DNA of 64,000 nucleotides. Origin: Streptomyces xanthophaeus. GTDB lineage: Bacteria; Actinomycetota; Actinomycetes; Streptomycetales; Streptomycetaceae. The stretch's first letter is position 1, and each line of letters opens with the position of its first letter. Made by a program: the position numbers and the translations under genes. Positions 8,445 to 15,293 of the stretch are shown piece after piece. The stretch is from positions 22,645 through 86,644 of the forward strand of contig NZ_JOFT01000031.1 in the NCBI RefSeq assembly GCF_000725805.1, in the 5' to 3' direction. The notes beneath the pieces were generated by a model that was given only the letters and a program-made list of their open reading frames with translations, searched no databases and had not been told where the DNA came from.

Positions 8445-8481
8445 GTGACCGGCGGCGCGGTGGTGCGCCGGTTGCGGTCAC
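8445..8481 (-). promoter_or_regulatory. Hairpin between leader peptide and transferase fragment, possible attenuator
   Basis: GTGACCG (8445-8451) pairs with CGGTCAC (8475-8481), and CGGCGC (8453-8458) with GCGCCG (8465-8470), giving a strong interrupted stem. It lies 58 nt after the leader peptide stop and 49 nt before the transferase-fragment ATG, where a transcription attenuator would be expected. Confidence 0.45.
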
Positions 8482-8539
8482 TCGTCCGTCCGTACGGCGT
8501 GCGTACGGGGAGGCCGGCGTACGAGGATGCGTACGCGGA

Positions 8540-8656
8540 TCAGCCGCGCGGGCCGAATGCGCTGCACACGCGCAGGAGGTCGATGTGCAGGCGCCGGGTC
8601 AGCCACCAGCGGCGCAGGGTCCGTGACCCCGTACCCGCCGTCCAGGCCGTCCGCAC
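8540..8656 (-). CDS. Putative leader peptide
   Basis: A 38-residue open frame starting at GTG (8656) with GGGGGA 6 nt upstream. Its C-terminal half reads LTRRLHIDLLRVCSA, which matches the L-T-x-R-x-H-I-D-L-x-R-V-x-S-A motif I recall from short actinobacterial peptides annotated as putative leader peptides, often upstream of sulfur or thiol genes. It is too short for standard ORF calling. It sits 144 nt upstream of the thiol-transferase fragment, same strand, with a hairpin between, so translation of the peptide (which has one Cys) may control readthrough. The role is inference; the motif is seen. Confidence 0.55.
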   Translation of the reverse strand: MRTAWTAGTGSRTLRRWWLTRRLHIDLLRVCSAFGPRG

Positions 8657-8881
8657 CGGTCGTCCCCCGTCCGTCCGCTGTGGCCCGCTCCGCGGTGGTG
8701 AACCTGCCCGCGGCGGGCGCCGTCGTCGTGTCCGTCCCCCGCAGTCTCGTGGCGCCGCAGGGGGGCGTCAAGAAGGCGGTCGGGACCGGTTCCGGGCGGT
8801 GGCGCGAACCGGGGCGTTTCAAGGGGCGGGTGGCGGTCAGACGCGGGACAGGACAGGGACGACCCACGGGAGGGAACAGTC
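8657..8881. other. Intergenic region before the WhiB gene
   Basis: This 225-nt stretch separates the leader peptide from the WhiB gene, which diverge. GGGAGG just before 8882 is the WhiB ribosome site. No clear promoter hexamers were recognised. A 129-codon minus-strand frame crossing it looks like a GC-rich shadow. Confidence 0.4.
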
Positions 8882-9181
8882 ATGACCGACGTCGCACACC
8901 TGCCCCCCGCCACGCAGGAGGCGTGGGAGTGGCAGTCGCGGGCGGCCTGCCGGGATCTCGGGACGGGGCGGTTCTTCCACCCCGCCGGTGAGCGGGGCGA
9001 GGACCGCGAGGAGCGGGACGCCGCCGCCAAGCGGGTCTGCGCGGGGTGTCCGGTACGGACGGCCTGCCTGCAGCACGCGCTGCGCACCCGCGAGCCCTTC
9101 GGGGTGTGGGGCGGACTGACGGAGGAGGAGCGCCGGGCGCTGACCGGGCCGGCGCGGGCCGCCCTGGCGTCGCGGCGGTGA
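8882..9181 (+). CDS. WhiB family iron-sulfur regulator
   Basis: A 99-residue WhiB-like protein. Four cluster-ligand cysteines are at C23, C53, C56 and C62 (C-x29-C-x2-C-x5-C), followed by the G-V-W-G-G turn (residues 74-78) and a basic tail. Such proteins bind a [4Fe-4S] cluster and usually partner with the sigma-A C-terminal domain to regulate transcription in response to redox or nitric oxide. It is monocistronic, ending at a strong terminator. It does not look like WhiB1/WblE or WhiB2 in its N-terminus; the subclass is left open. Confidence 0.9.
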   Translation: MTDVAHLPPATQEAWEWQSRAACRDLGTGRFFHPAGERGEDREERDAAAKRVCAGCPVRTACLQHALRTREPFGVWGGLTEEERRALTGPARAALASRR

Positions 9182-9227
9182 ACGTCCGGCCGGGGCCGGC
9201 CGGAACCGGGGCGGGGCCCCGTACGGG

Positions 9228-9265
9228 CGCACCCGCCTGACGGCCGGGGCCGTCAGGCGGGTGCG
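9228..9265. terminator. Strong bidirectional terminator
   Basis: A perfect 18-bp inverted repeat (arms 9228-9245 and 9248-9265) with a 2-nt formal loop lies between the convergent WhiB and Lrp genes. Confidence 0.85.
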
Positions 9266-9266
9266 T

Positions 9267-9722
9267 TCACGCCGGTGCGCCGGAGGTGAAGCGGCGCAGC
9301 AGCGGCGAGAGGACCAGCACGGACTTGGTGCGCTCCACGAACGGCTCGCCCGCGATCCGCTCCAGTACGCGCTCGAAGTGGCGCATGTCGGAGGCGAAGA
9401 TCTGGACGAGGGCGTCCGCGTCACCGGTGACGGTCGACGCGGACACCACCTCGGGGTACCGCTCCAGACCTCGCCGGATGTCGTCCGGCGAGGTGTTGTG
9501 GCGGCAGTAGATCTCGATGAAGCCCTCGGTCTCCCAGCCCATCGCGGCGGGGTCCACCCGGACGGTGAAGCCGGTGATGGCGCCTTCCGCCCGGAGCCGG
9601 TCCACGCGGCGCTTGACCGCGGGGGCGGAGAGACCGACCTCGGAGCCGATGTCCGCGTAGGAACGGCGGGCGTCCTCGGCGAGGGCGTGCACGATGCGTT
9701 CGTCGAGATCGTTCAGTCGCAC
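9267..9722 (-). CDS. Lrp/AsnC family transcriptional regulator
   Basis: A 151-residue Lrp/AsnC regulator: N-terminal helix-turn-helix (SYADIGSEVGLSAPAVKRRV) and a C-terminal RAM ligand-binding domain that includes the V-T-G-D-A-D segment. The GTG at 9722 gives the standard N-terminus L-N-D-L-D-E-R-I; a longer frame to 9812 only overlaps the permease gene. It follows the APC permease by 10 nt and is presumably co-transcribed with it. Amino acids are the usual effectors, which fits the neighbouring permease and amino-acid oxidase genes. Confidence 0.9.
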   Translation of the reverse strand: MRLNDLDERIVHALAEDARRSYADIGSEVGLSAPAVKRRVDRLRAEGAITGFTVRVDPAAMGWETEGFIEIYCRHNTSPDDIRRGLERYPEVVSASTVTGDADALVQIFASDMRHFERVLERIAGEPFVERTKSVLVLSPLLRRFTSGAPA

Positions 9723-9732
9723 TGCGGGTGGA

Positions 9733-11187
9733 TCACTTCTCTGCTGTGGCCAGTCGGGAGCGGCGGATGCCGTACTGGAAGTAGACCACGAGGCCGACGA
9801 GCATCCAGCCACCGAAGACCATCCACGTGGCGGCGTCCAGGCTGAACATCATGTAGCCGCAGGCGATCAGGCCGAGGATCGGCGTGACCGGGAAGAGCGC
9901 GACCTTGAAGGTGCGCGGCATGTCCGGGCGGGTCCTGCGCAGGATGACGACGGCGACGTTGACGAGGCCGAAGGCGAAGAGGGTGCCGATGCTGGTGGCG
10001 TCGGCGAGCTTGCCGAGCGGGATGAAGGCCGCGAGCGTCCCGCAGAAGAGGGAGACGATCACCACGTTGGCGCGGGGCGCACCGGTCTTCGCGTCGACCC
10101 GGGCGAAGACCTTGGGGACCAGGCCGTCGCGGGACATCGCGAACAGGATGCGGGTCTGGCCGTAGAGGACGGCGAAGACGACGGAGGCGATGGCGACGAC
10201 GGCGCCGGCGGCGAGGACGACGCCCCAGAAGGTGTGGCCGGAGACGTCGGTCATGATCTGGGCGAGCGCGGCCTCGGTGCCCTCGAAGTCCTGCCAGGGC
10301 ATGGCGCCGACGGCGACGAAGGCGACGAGGACGTAGAGCACGGTGACGATCAGCAGGGAGAGCATGATCGCGCGGGGCAGGTCGCGCTTGGGGTTCTTGG
10401 CCTCTTCACCGGCGGTGGAGGCGGCGTCGAAGCCGATGTAGGAGAAGAACAGCGTGGCGGCGCCGGCACTGATGCCGGTGATGCCGAGGGGGGCGAGCGG
10501 GGCGTAGTTGCCGGCCTTGATGCCCATGAAGCCGATGCCGATGAAGAGCAGCAGGGTGACGATCTTCACGGCGACCATGATCGTGTTGATCCGGGCGCTC
10601 TCCTTGGCGCCGCGCATCAGGAAGACCATGGCGAGCAGGACGACGACCAGCGCCGGCAGGTTGATGAAGCCGTCCTCGCCCAGCGGGGCCGAGACGGCGT
10701 CGGGGATCGTGATCCCTATCGTGCCGTCGAGGAGTTCGTTCAGGTACTCGCCCCAGCCGACGGCGACCGCCGCGACGGACACGCCGTACTCCAGGACCAG
10801 GCACCAGCCGCAGATCCAGGCGACGAACTCACCCATGGTGGCGTAGGAGTACGAGTACGAGGACCCGGAGACGGGGACCGATCCGGCCAGCTCCGCGTAG
10901 GACAGGGCGGAGAAGAGCGCGGTCAGGCCCGCGATGACGAAGGAGATCGTCACGGCGGGGCCGGCCTTGGGGGCGGCCGTGCCGAGGACGACGAAGATGC
11001 CGGTGCCCAGGGTCGCGCCGATGCTGATCATCGTCAGCTGCCACATGGTGAGCGAGCGGCGCAGCGAACCGCCCTCGCCCTGGCCGCCCTCTGCGACCAG
11101 CTGCTCGACCGGCTTGCGGCGGAGCAGCGGGTGGACGGGCCTGCGGGGCTCGGTGGCGACGGGTGGCGCCTGGCCGTGGTCGAGCAC
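9733..11187 (-). CDS. APC family amino acid permease
   Basis: A 484-residue membrane transporter of the amino acid-polyamine-organocation superfamily, cationic amino acid transporter-like. The G-A-T-L-G-T-G-I-F motif in TM1, the Y-A-E-L segment in TM2 and the F-F-S-Y-I-G-F-D segment in the middle are family signatures; about 12-14 hydrophobic segments. The GTG at 11187 has AAGGAG 6 nt upstream. It is the first gene of an operon with the Lrp regulator. It probably supplies the substrate of the oxidase-amidase pair 2.8 kb away, or a related amino acid (inference). Confidence 0.87.
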   Translation of the reverse strand: MLDHGQAPPVATEPRRPVHPLLRRKPVEQLVAEGGQGEGGSLRRSLTMWQLTMISIGATLGTGIFVVLGTAAPKAGPAVTISFVIAGLTALFSALSYAELAGSVPVSGSSYSYSYATMGEFVAWICGWCLVLEYGVSVAAVAVGWGEYLNELLDGTIGITIPDAVSAPLGEDGFINLPALVVVLLAMVFLMRGAKESARINTIMVAVKIVTLLLFIGIGFMGIKAGNYAPLAPLGITGISAGAATLFFSYIGFDAASTAGEEAKNPKRDLPRAIMLSLLIVTVLYVLVAFVAVGAMPWQDFEGTEAALAQIMTDVSGHTFWGVVLAAGAVVAIASVVFAVLYGQTRILFAMSRDGLVPKVFARVDAKTGAPRANVVIVSLFCGTLAAFIPLGKLADATSIGTLFAFGLVNVAVVILRRTRPDMPRTFKVALFPVTPILGLIACGYMMFSLDAATWMVFGGWMLVGLVVYFQYGIRRSRLATAEK

Positions 11188-11564
11188 GAGGGGACTCCTT
11201 CTTCACTGCGGATGGGGACTGTCAGGCGTCGACCGCAGCGGTCCGGAGCAGGAGCAGGCGTGCAGGAGCCTGCCTGGGCATGGGGGACCGCCGAGCAGGC
11301 GATCCGCGCCACTCCACGTACAGCGAGTGAGCCTACGAGCTGAGTGATACCGCCCGTAATGCACCATCCTTGCACATTGCCGCACGATCGTTGCGCGGAT
11401 CTGTCCTGGATGGTCCTTTGTTGCGCGCGGATGATCGATCAGTGCGCGGGCGACTTTCTCGCCGTTTATTGACACCTCGTCAGATCTACCTCAGCGTGCC
11501 GCCCAGGACGTGGAACGGCTCCCCACGGGGTACGGGGGGCGTATGCGACGAGCGGAGGCGAAGA
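11188..11564. promoter_or_regulatory. Divergent intergenic region, permease and hydrolase
   Basis: This 377-nt region separates the divergent permease and SGNH hydrolase genes. It contains GTTGCGCG twice (11390-11397 and 11420-11427), the first inside a GATC-flanked segment (11386-11401), and a GCAGGC/GCCTGC hairpin near the permease start. The motifs repeat those before the amidase gene. No convincing -35/-10 pair was identified. Confidence 0.45.
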
Positions 11565-12578
11565 GTGAGAGAACCCGGCCCTGACGAGCGGTGGCTGGAT
11601 CCCGGGCCGTTCCTGCGCGGGATCGCCTGGCTGGACAAGGGCCGCCCGGTCCGGGCCGACCCGGCGGACACCATGCGGCTGCCCTGGGACACCGGAGAGC
11701 GGGCCACACTGCCCATCGGGGTGCGCCTGGAGTTCACCACCGAATCCGCGCACGCCGTGGAGATCCGCTACCGCGGGACCGTCCCCGGGCCCACCGACTC
11801 CCTGCGCGACCTCGCCCACGGATTCGCCCTGTGGGACCGGCACGGGGTGGTCCGCGAGGTGTTCACCGAGCCCGCCGCCGAGTCCGTGGTGCGGATCGGG
11901 CTGAACGGGGGCCACGGGCCCTTCACCGTCCACCCGCCGGAGACCCAGTCCCCGCTGATCCTGGGCCTGCGCGGGATCGGCGGCCCGGTCACCCCGGCGC
12001 CGGCCGCCCCGCGCTGGGTGGTGCACGGCGATTCCATCACCGAGGGCTGGTGGTCCACCCGCCCCGCGCACGGCTGGCCGGCCGTCACCGGGCGCGCCCT
12101 GGGCTGGGACACAATCAACCTCGGCTACGCGGGGGCGGCGCGCGGTGAACTCGCCACCGCCGAACAGCTCGCGGGCCTGCCCGCCGACGTCCTGACCCTC
12201 GCCTTCGGCACCAACTGCTGGTCCCGGGTGCCGTTTTCGGCGCCCCTGCTGTACGAGACCACGCGCTCCTTCCTCGACCTCGTCCGGCAGGGACACCCCC
12301 GGACCCCGCTGCTGCTGGTCTCCCCCGTCCTGAGGCCCGACGCCGAACGCACCCCGAACCGGCTCGGCGCCACCCTCGGCGCCCTGCGCGACGCCATGGA
12401 ACGCGCCGCCCGCGACCGGATCACCGCCGGGGACGACCGGCTCGCCGTGCTCCCGGGCCGGGACCTGCTCGGCCCCGAGCACCTCGCGGACGGCCTGCAC
12501 CCCAACGACGCCGGACACCAGGTGCTCGGCCTTGCTGTGGCCACGGCCCTGCGGCGCACCGGGTTCGGCACGGGGTGA
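11565..12578 (+). CDS. SGNH/GDSL family hydrolase
   Basis: A 337-residue esterase/lipase-like protein. The nucleophile block G-D-S-I-T-E-G, the F-G-T-N block and the C-terminal D-G-L-H-P catalytic Asp-His pair are all present; an N-terminal beta-rich domain of about 150 residues precedes the hydrolase domain, like carbohydrate esterase family proteins. No signal peptide is seen. The GTG at 11565 was chosen for its GGAGG 6 nt upstream; the frame stays open to 11370 but has no better start. The substrate is unknown, with deacetylation of a sugar possible. Confidence 0.83.
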   Translation: MREPGPDERWLDPGPFLRGIAWLDKGRPVRADPADTMRLPWDTGERATLPIGVRLEFTTESAHAVEIRYRGTVPGPTDSLRDLAHGFALWDRHGVVREVFTEPAAESVVRIGLNGGHGPFTVHPPETQSPLILGLRGIGGPVTPAPAAPRWVVHGDSITEGWWSTRPAHGWPAVTGRALGWDTINLGYAGAARGELATAEQLAGLPADVLTLAFGTNCWSRVPFSAPLLYETTRSFLDLVRQGHPRTPLLLVSPVLRPDAERTPNRLGATLGALRDAMERAARDRITAGDDRLAVLPGRDLLGPEHLADGLHPNDAGHQVLGLAVATALRRTGFGTG

Positions 12579-12695
12579 GTGAAACAGCCCACACCTGGCT
12601 CCTTGAACGGATTCCTCCCACCGGGGCGTGTCCTGAGCACAGTTGCCGCGGCCCGGGCCGCGGCGCGAAGGACACCACACGTGGGAGAGATCAAG

Positions 12696-13643
12696 ATGGG
12701 CATGAAGCGCGGAACCACCCTTGCCGCGGTTGCGATGACGGTGGTCCTGGCGGCGACCGCCTGCGGTCCGTCGCAGGACAAGGCGAGCGACACCGCCCAG
12801 CCGGCCGGGGCCGCCTCCTCCCAGGGCTACGACGCTCCCGCCGCCGATGCCGTGGCGGCCGCGGGGCCGGCCGGACAGCTCGCCGTCTCCGCCGACGACA
12901 AGCTCGGCCCGGTCCTGAACGACAGCGCCGGGCTCACGCTCTACCGCTTCGACAAGGACACCGCCAAGCCCCCGAAGTCCAACTGCGACGGGGACTGCGC
13001 CAAGACCTGGCCGGTGGTCGCCGCGGGCGACGCCACCGCCGCCGCGGGCATGGACCCGGCCCTGCTGGGCGAGGTCGTGCGCAGCGACGGCAGCAAGCAG
13101 CTGACCGTGGCCGGCTGGCCCGCGTACCGCTTCAACAAGGACACCAAGGCGGGCGACGTCAACGGCCAGGGTGTCGGCGGCGTCTGGTTCGCCTTCGCCC
13201 CCGACGGCAAGAAGGCCGCGCCCGCCGCGCCGGCCGCCTCTGCTGCCCCCGACGCCCCGGCGGGCGGCGGTGCGGCGGAGTCGGGCGCGGGGCTGTCCGT
13301 GGCCAAGGACCCCAAGCTGGGCGACCACATCGTCGACGGCAAGGGCATGACCGTCTACCGGTTCAAGCCCGACACCGCCTGGCCGATGGTCTCCAAGTGC
13401 ACGGGCGACTGCCTGGCCAAGTGGCCGGTCGTCCCGCCGGTGGACAAGGCCGATGCGAAGGGCATCACCGAGCGGAACTACCTGGTGCTGGACCGGCCCG
13501 ACGGCAAGAAGCAGCAGACCGTCGACTGCTGGCCCGTCTACACCTTCACGGGCGACAAGAAGCCCGGCGACGTCAACGGCCAGGGCGTCGGCGGCACCTG
13601 GTACGCGGTCGCCCCCGACGGCAAGCTCATCACCGTCCAGTAG
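12696..13643 (+). CDS. Lipoprotein with tandem secreted repeats (SCO0930-like)
   Basis: A 315-residue exported lipoprotein. An N-terminal basic stretch and hydrophobic core end in the lipobox-like L-A-A-T-A-C, so C is lipidated. The mature part has two similar modules (about residues 65-170 and 200-315), each with an L/V-Y-R-F segment, a C-x3-C pair in the G-D-C context and the block GDVNGQGVGG. This is the Yx(FWY)xxD lipoprotein repeat family of unknown function, and the call as SCO0930-like is from memory. The ATG at 12696 has GGAG 8 nt upstream. A terminator follows. Confidence 0.8.
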   Translation: MGMKRGTTLAAVAMTVVLAATACGPSQDKASDTAQPAGAASSQGYDAPAADAVAAAGPAGQLAVSADDKLGPVLNDSAGLTLYRFDKDTAKPPKSNCDGDCAKTWPVVAAGDATAAAGMDPALLGEVVRSDGSKQLTVAGWPAYRFNKDTKAGDVNGQGVGGVWFAFAPDGKKAAPAAPAASAAPDAPAGGGAAESGAGLSVAKDPKLGDHIVDGKGMTVYRFKPDTAWPMVSKCTGDCLAKWPVVPPVDKADAKGITERNYLVLDRPDGKKQQTVDCWPVYTFTGDKKPGDVNGQGVGGTWYAVAPDGKLITVQ

Positions 13644-13678
13644 GCCCTGCCGCCTCCCCTCCCCCCACGCACCGGACC

Positions 13679-13712
13679 GCGCGGCCCCCGACCACCCCCG
13701 CGGGGGCCGCGC
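13679..13712 (+). terminator. Terminator after lipoprotein gene
   Basis: A perfect 12-bp stem, GCGCGGCCCCCG (13679-13690) with CGGGGGCCGCGC (13701-13712), and a 10-nt loop lie 35 nt after the stop. Confidence 0.7.
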
Positions 13713-13749
13713 ACCCGCACCACCACGGCAGCACCACCACGGCACGACC

Positions 13750-13755
13750 TAGACT
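13750..13755 (+). promoter_or_regulatory. TAGACT -10 element, probable leaderless transcript
   Basis: TAGACT fits the Streptomyces -10 consensus and ends 7 nt before the response regulator ATG. No ribosome site precedes that ATG. Together these suggest the mRNA starts at or next to the start codon. No good -35 hexamer was found. Confidence 0.45.
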
Positions 13756-13762
13756 CGACCGC

Positions 13763-14614
13763 ATGCTGCGTGTGCTGGCCGTGGACGACGAGAAGCCGCT
13801 CCTGGAGGAGCTCCTCTACCTGTTGCGCTCCGACCCCTGGGTACACAGCGCCGAAGGCGCCTCGGACGCCACCGGGGCGCTGCGGCGCATCACCCGGGCG
13901 CTGGAGACGGGCCCGGACGGGGCCGACGCCATCGACGTGGTCTTCCTCGACATCCACATGGCCGGGCTGACCGGCCTGGACATCGCGCGGCTGCTCGCCG
14001 GGTTCGCCCGGCCGCCGCTGATCGTGTTCGTCACCGCCCACGAGGGCTTCGCGGTGCAGGCGTTCGACCTCAAGGCCGTGGACTACGTCCTCAAGCCCGT
14101 GCGCCCGGAGCGGCTGGCCGAAGCCGTACGGCGGGCCTGTGCGCAGCTCGACCGCCCCGGGCCGCTGCCGCCCACCACTCCCGTCGCTCCCGCCGCTCCC
14201 CTCGCGGGCGCCGTACCCGCCGCCGCGCCCGTACCCGCGCCGCGCCGTCCGGCTCCCGGGGTGAGCGGCGCCGACCGCACCCCGGACCAGATCGCCGTCG
14301 AACTCGGCGGGGTGACCCGGTTCGTGGCGATCGCCGACATCGCCTACGTCGAGGCCCAGGGGGACTACGCCCGGCTGCACACCGACGAGGGCAGTCACCT
14401 GGTCCGGATCCCGCTGTCCACCCTGGAGGAGCGCTGGGCGGCCCGCGGGTTCGTCCGGATCCACCGCCGCCATCTGGTCGCGCTCGGCCGGATCGACGAA
14501 CTCCGGCTGGACGCGGGCACCACCACCGTCCGGGTCGGGTCCGCGGAGCTCCAGGTGAGCCGCAGGCACGCGCGCGAGCTGCGGGACCTGCTGATGCGCC
14601 AGGCCACCGGCTGA
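13763..14614 (+). CDS. LytR/AlgR family response regulator (LytTR DNA-binding)
   Basis: A 283-residue two-component regulator. The receiver domain (residues 1-125) has the acidic pair D8-D9, phospho-acceptor D63 and the K111-P-V segment; an alanine/proline-rich linker (about 135-175) leads to a LytTR DNA-binding domain with the E-A-Q-G-D-Y-A-R-L-H and R-I-H-R-R-H-L-V segments. The likely partner kinase is encoded 2.4 kb downstream, after a small protein and a symporter. By analogy with LytS/LytTR systems that control carboxylate transporters, it may activate the symporter gene; this is inference. Confidence 0.9.
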   Translation: MLRVLAVDDEKPLLEELLYLLRSDPWVHSAEGASDATGALRRITRALETGPDGADAIDVVFLDIHMAGLTGLDIARLLAGFARPPLIVFVTAHEGFAVQAFDLKAVDYVLKPVRPERLAEAVRRACAQLDRPGPLPPTTPVAPAAPLAGAVPAAAPVPAPRRPAPGVSGADRTPDQIAVELGGVTRFVAIADIAYVEAQGDYARLHTDEGSHLVRIPLSTLEERWAARGFVRIHRRHLVALGRIDELRLDAGTTTVRVGSAELQVSRRHARELRDLLMRQATG

Positions 14615-14772
14615 GCGGGCGTCCGACCGTCCGGCGCGCCCGTCGGCCGTTCGTCGCACCGGGAGGGACGTACGGCGATCCGCCGGGCCCGTCGGACGCA
14701 CGGGCCGCCCGGACGGCCCGGCGCCCCCGGCTCCCGCGCGTATCGTGGATCTTCCGGCGTGGGAGGAGCGCG

Positions 14773-15048
14773 ATGTCCGAGATCGATGCGCTGCTCGACA
14801 CGCTGACCGGACTGCCCCGCACCCGGCCGGCCGGTCCCGCCGAGGCCGAGGTGCTGCTGGCGAGCCTGCGCAGCGCGGCCGCCCGCTGGGCCGACGTCCT
14901 GTACGAGGCGGGCGAGGGGGTCCGGCAGCAGGTGCCGCCCCGCGCGGAGGCGGCGCTGACCCTGGCCTTCCGGCGCGCGGAGGAGTCGTACGTGGAGCTG
15001 GAGATCGCCCTGCGCGACTGCGCGGAGCACCGCGACCCGGCGCTCTGA
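14773..15048 (+). CDS. Small conserved-looking protein, function unknown
   Basis: A 91-residue, acidic, probably all-helical cytoplasmic protein with no recognised domain. GGAGG lies 6 nt before the ATG, and codon use fits neighbouring genes, which supports it as real. It sits between the response regulator and symporter genes, in the same direction, so it may be part of that sensing or transport unit. Confidence 0.6.
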   Translation: MSEIDALLDTLTGLPRTRPAGPAEAEVLLASLRSAAARWADVLYEAGEGVRQQVPPRAEAALTLAFRRAEESYVELEIALRDCAEHRDPAL

Positions 15049-15123
15049 AACCGGCGCCCTGCCCGGAAGTCCGGCCGTGCCGGGGCCCGTTCGCGTCCCG
15101 GCCGGGCCCGAGCCGCCGCCTGG

Positions 15124-15195
15124 TTCCCGCACCGGTCGCGAGCCGTTCCCGCACCGTTCCCGCACCGGTCCCGAGCCGTTCCCGCCCGGTCCCGG
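15124..15195. repeat. Short degenerate direct repeats
   Basis: A 22-nt unit beginning TTCCCGCACCGGTC occurs at 15124-15145 and 15157-15178 with one base changed; a half unit (15146-15156) lies between and a degraded copy follows. It is in the 245-nt gap before the symporter gene. No function is evident. Confidence 0.6.
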
Positions 15196-15227
15196 CAGGA
15201 ACCGGCCGCCCGGCCGGTTCGGGCCTG

Positions 15228-15254
15228 TTGCCGGGTCCGGGGCGTGCATAGACT
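15228..15254 (+). promoter_or_regulatory. Candidate symporter promoter
   Basis: TTGCCG (15228-15233) and TAGACT (15249-15254) lie 39 nt before the symporter GTG. The 15-nt spacing is short for a housekeeping promoter, so this is tentative. Confidence 0.35.
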
Positions 15255-15293
15255 CCGGTCACCCCCGCCCCGCCGCTGCCGAAGGACCGTACG

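Noticed and set aside
8478..8867. 129-codon minus-strand frame before WhiB
   Set aside because: Low-complexity arginine/proline composition and no ribosome site; a different frame there holds the leader peptide.
15124..15195. CRISPR-like array
   Set aside because: Only two full repeat units with 11-nt spacing; not the repeat-spacer pattern of CRISPR and no cas genes.
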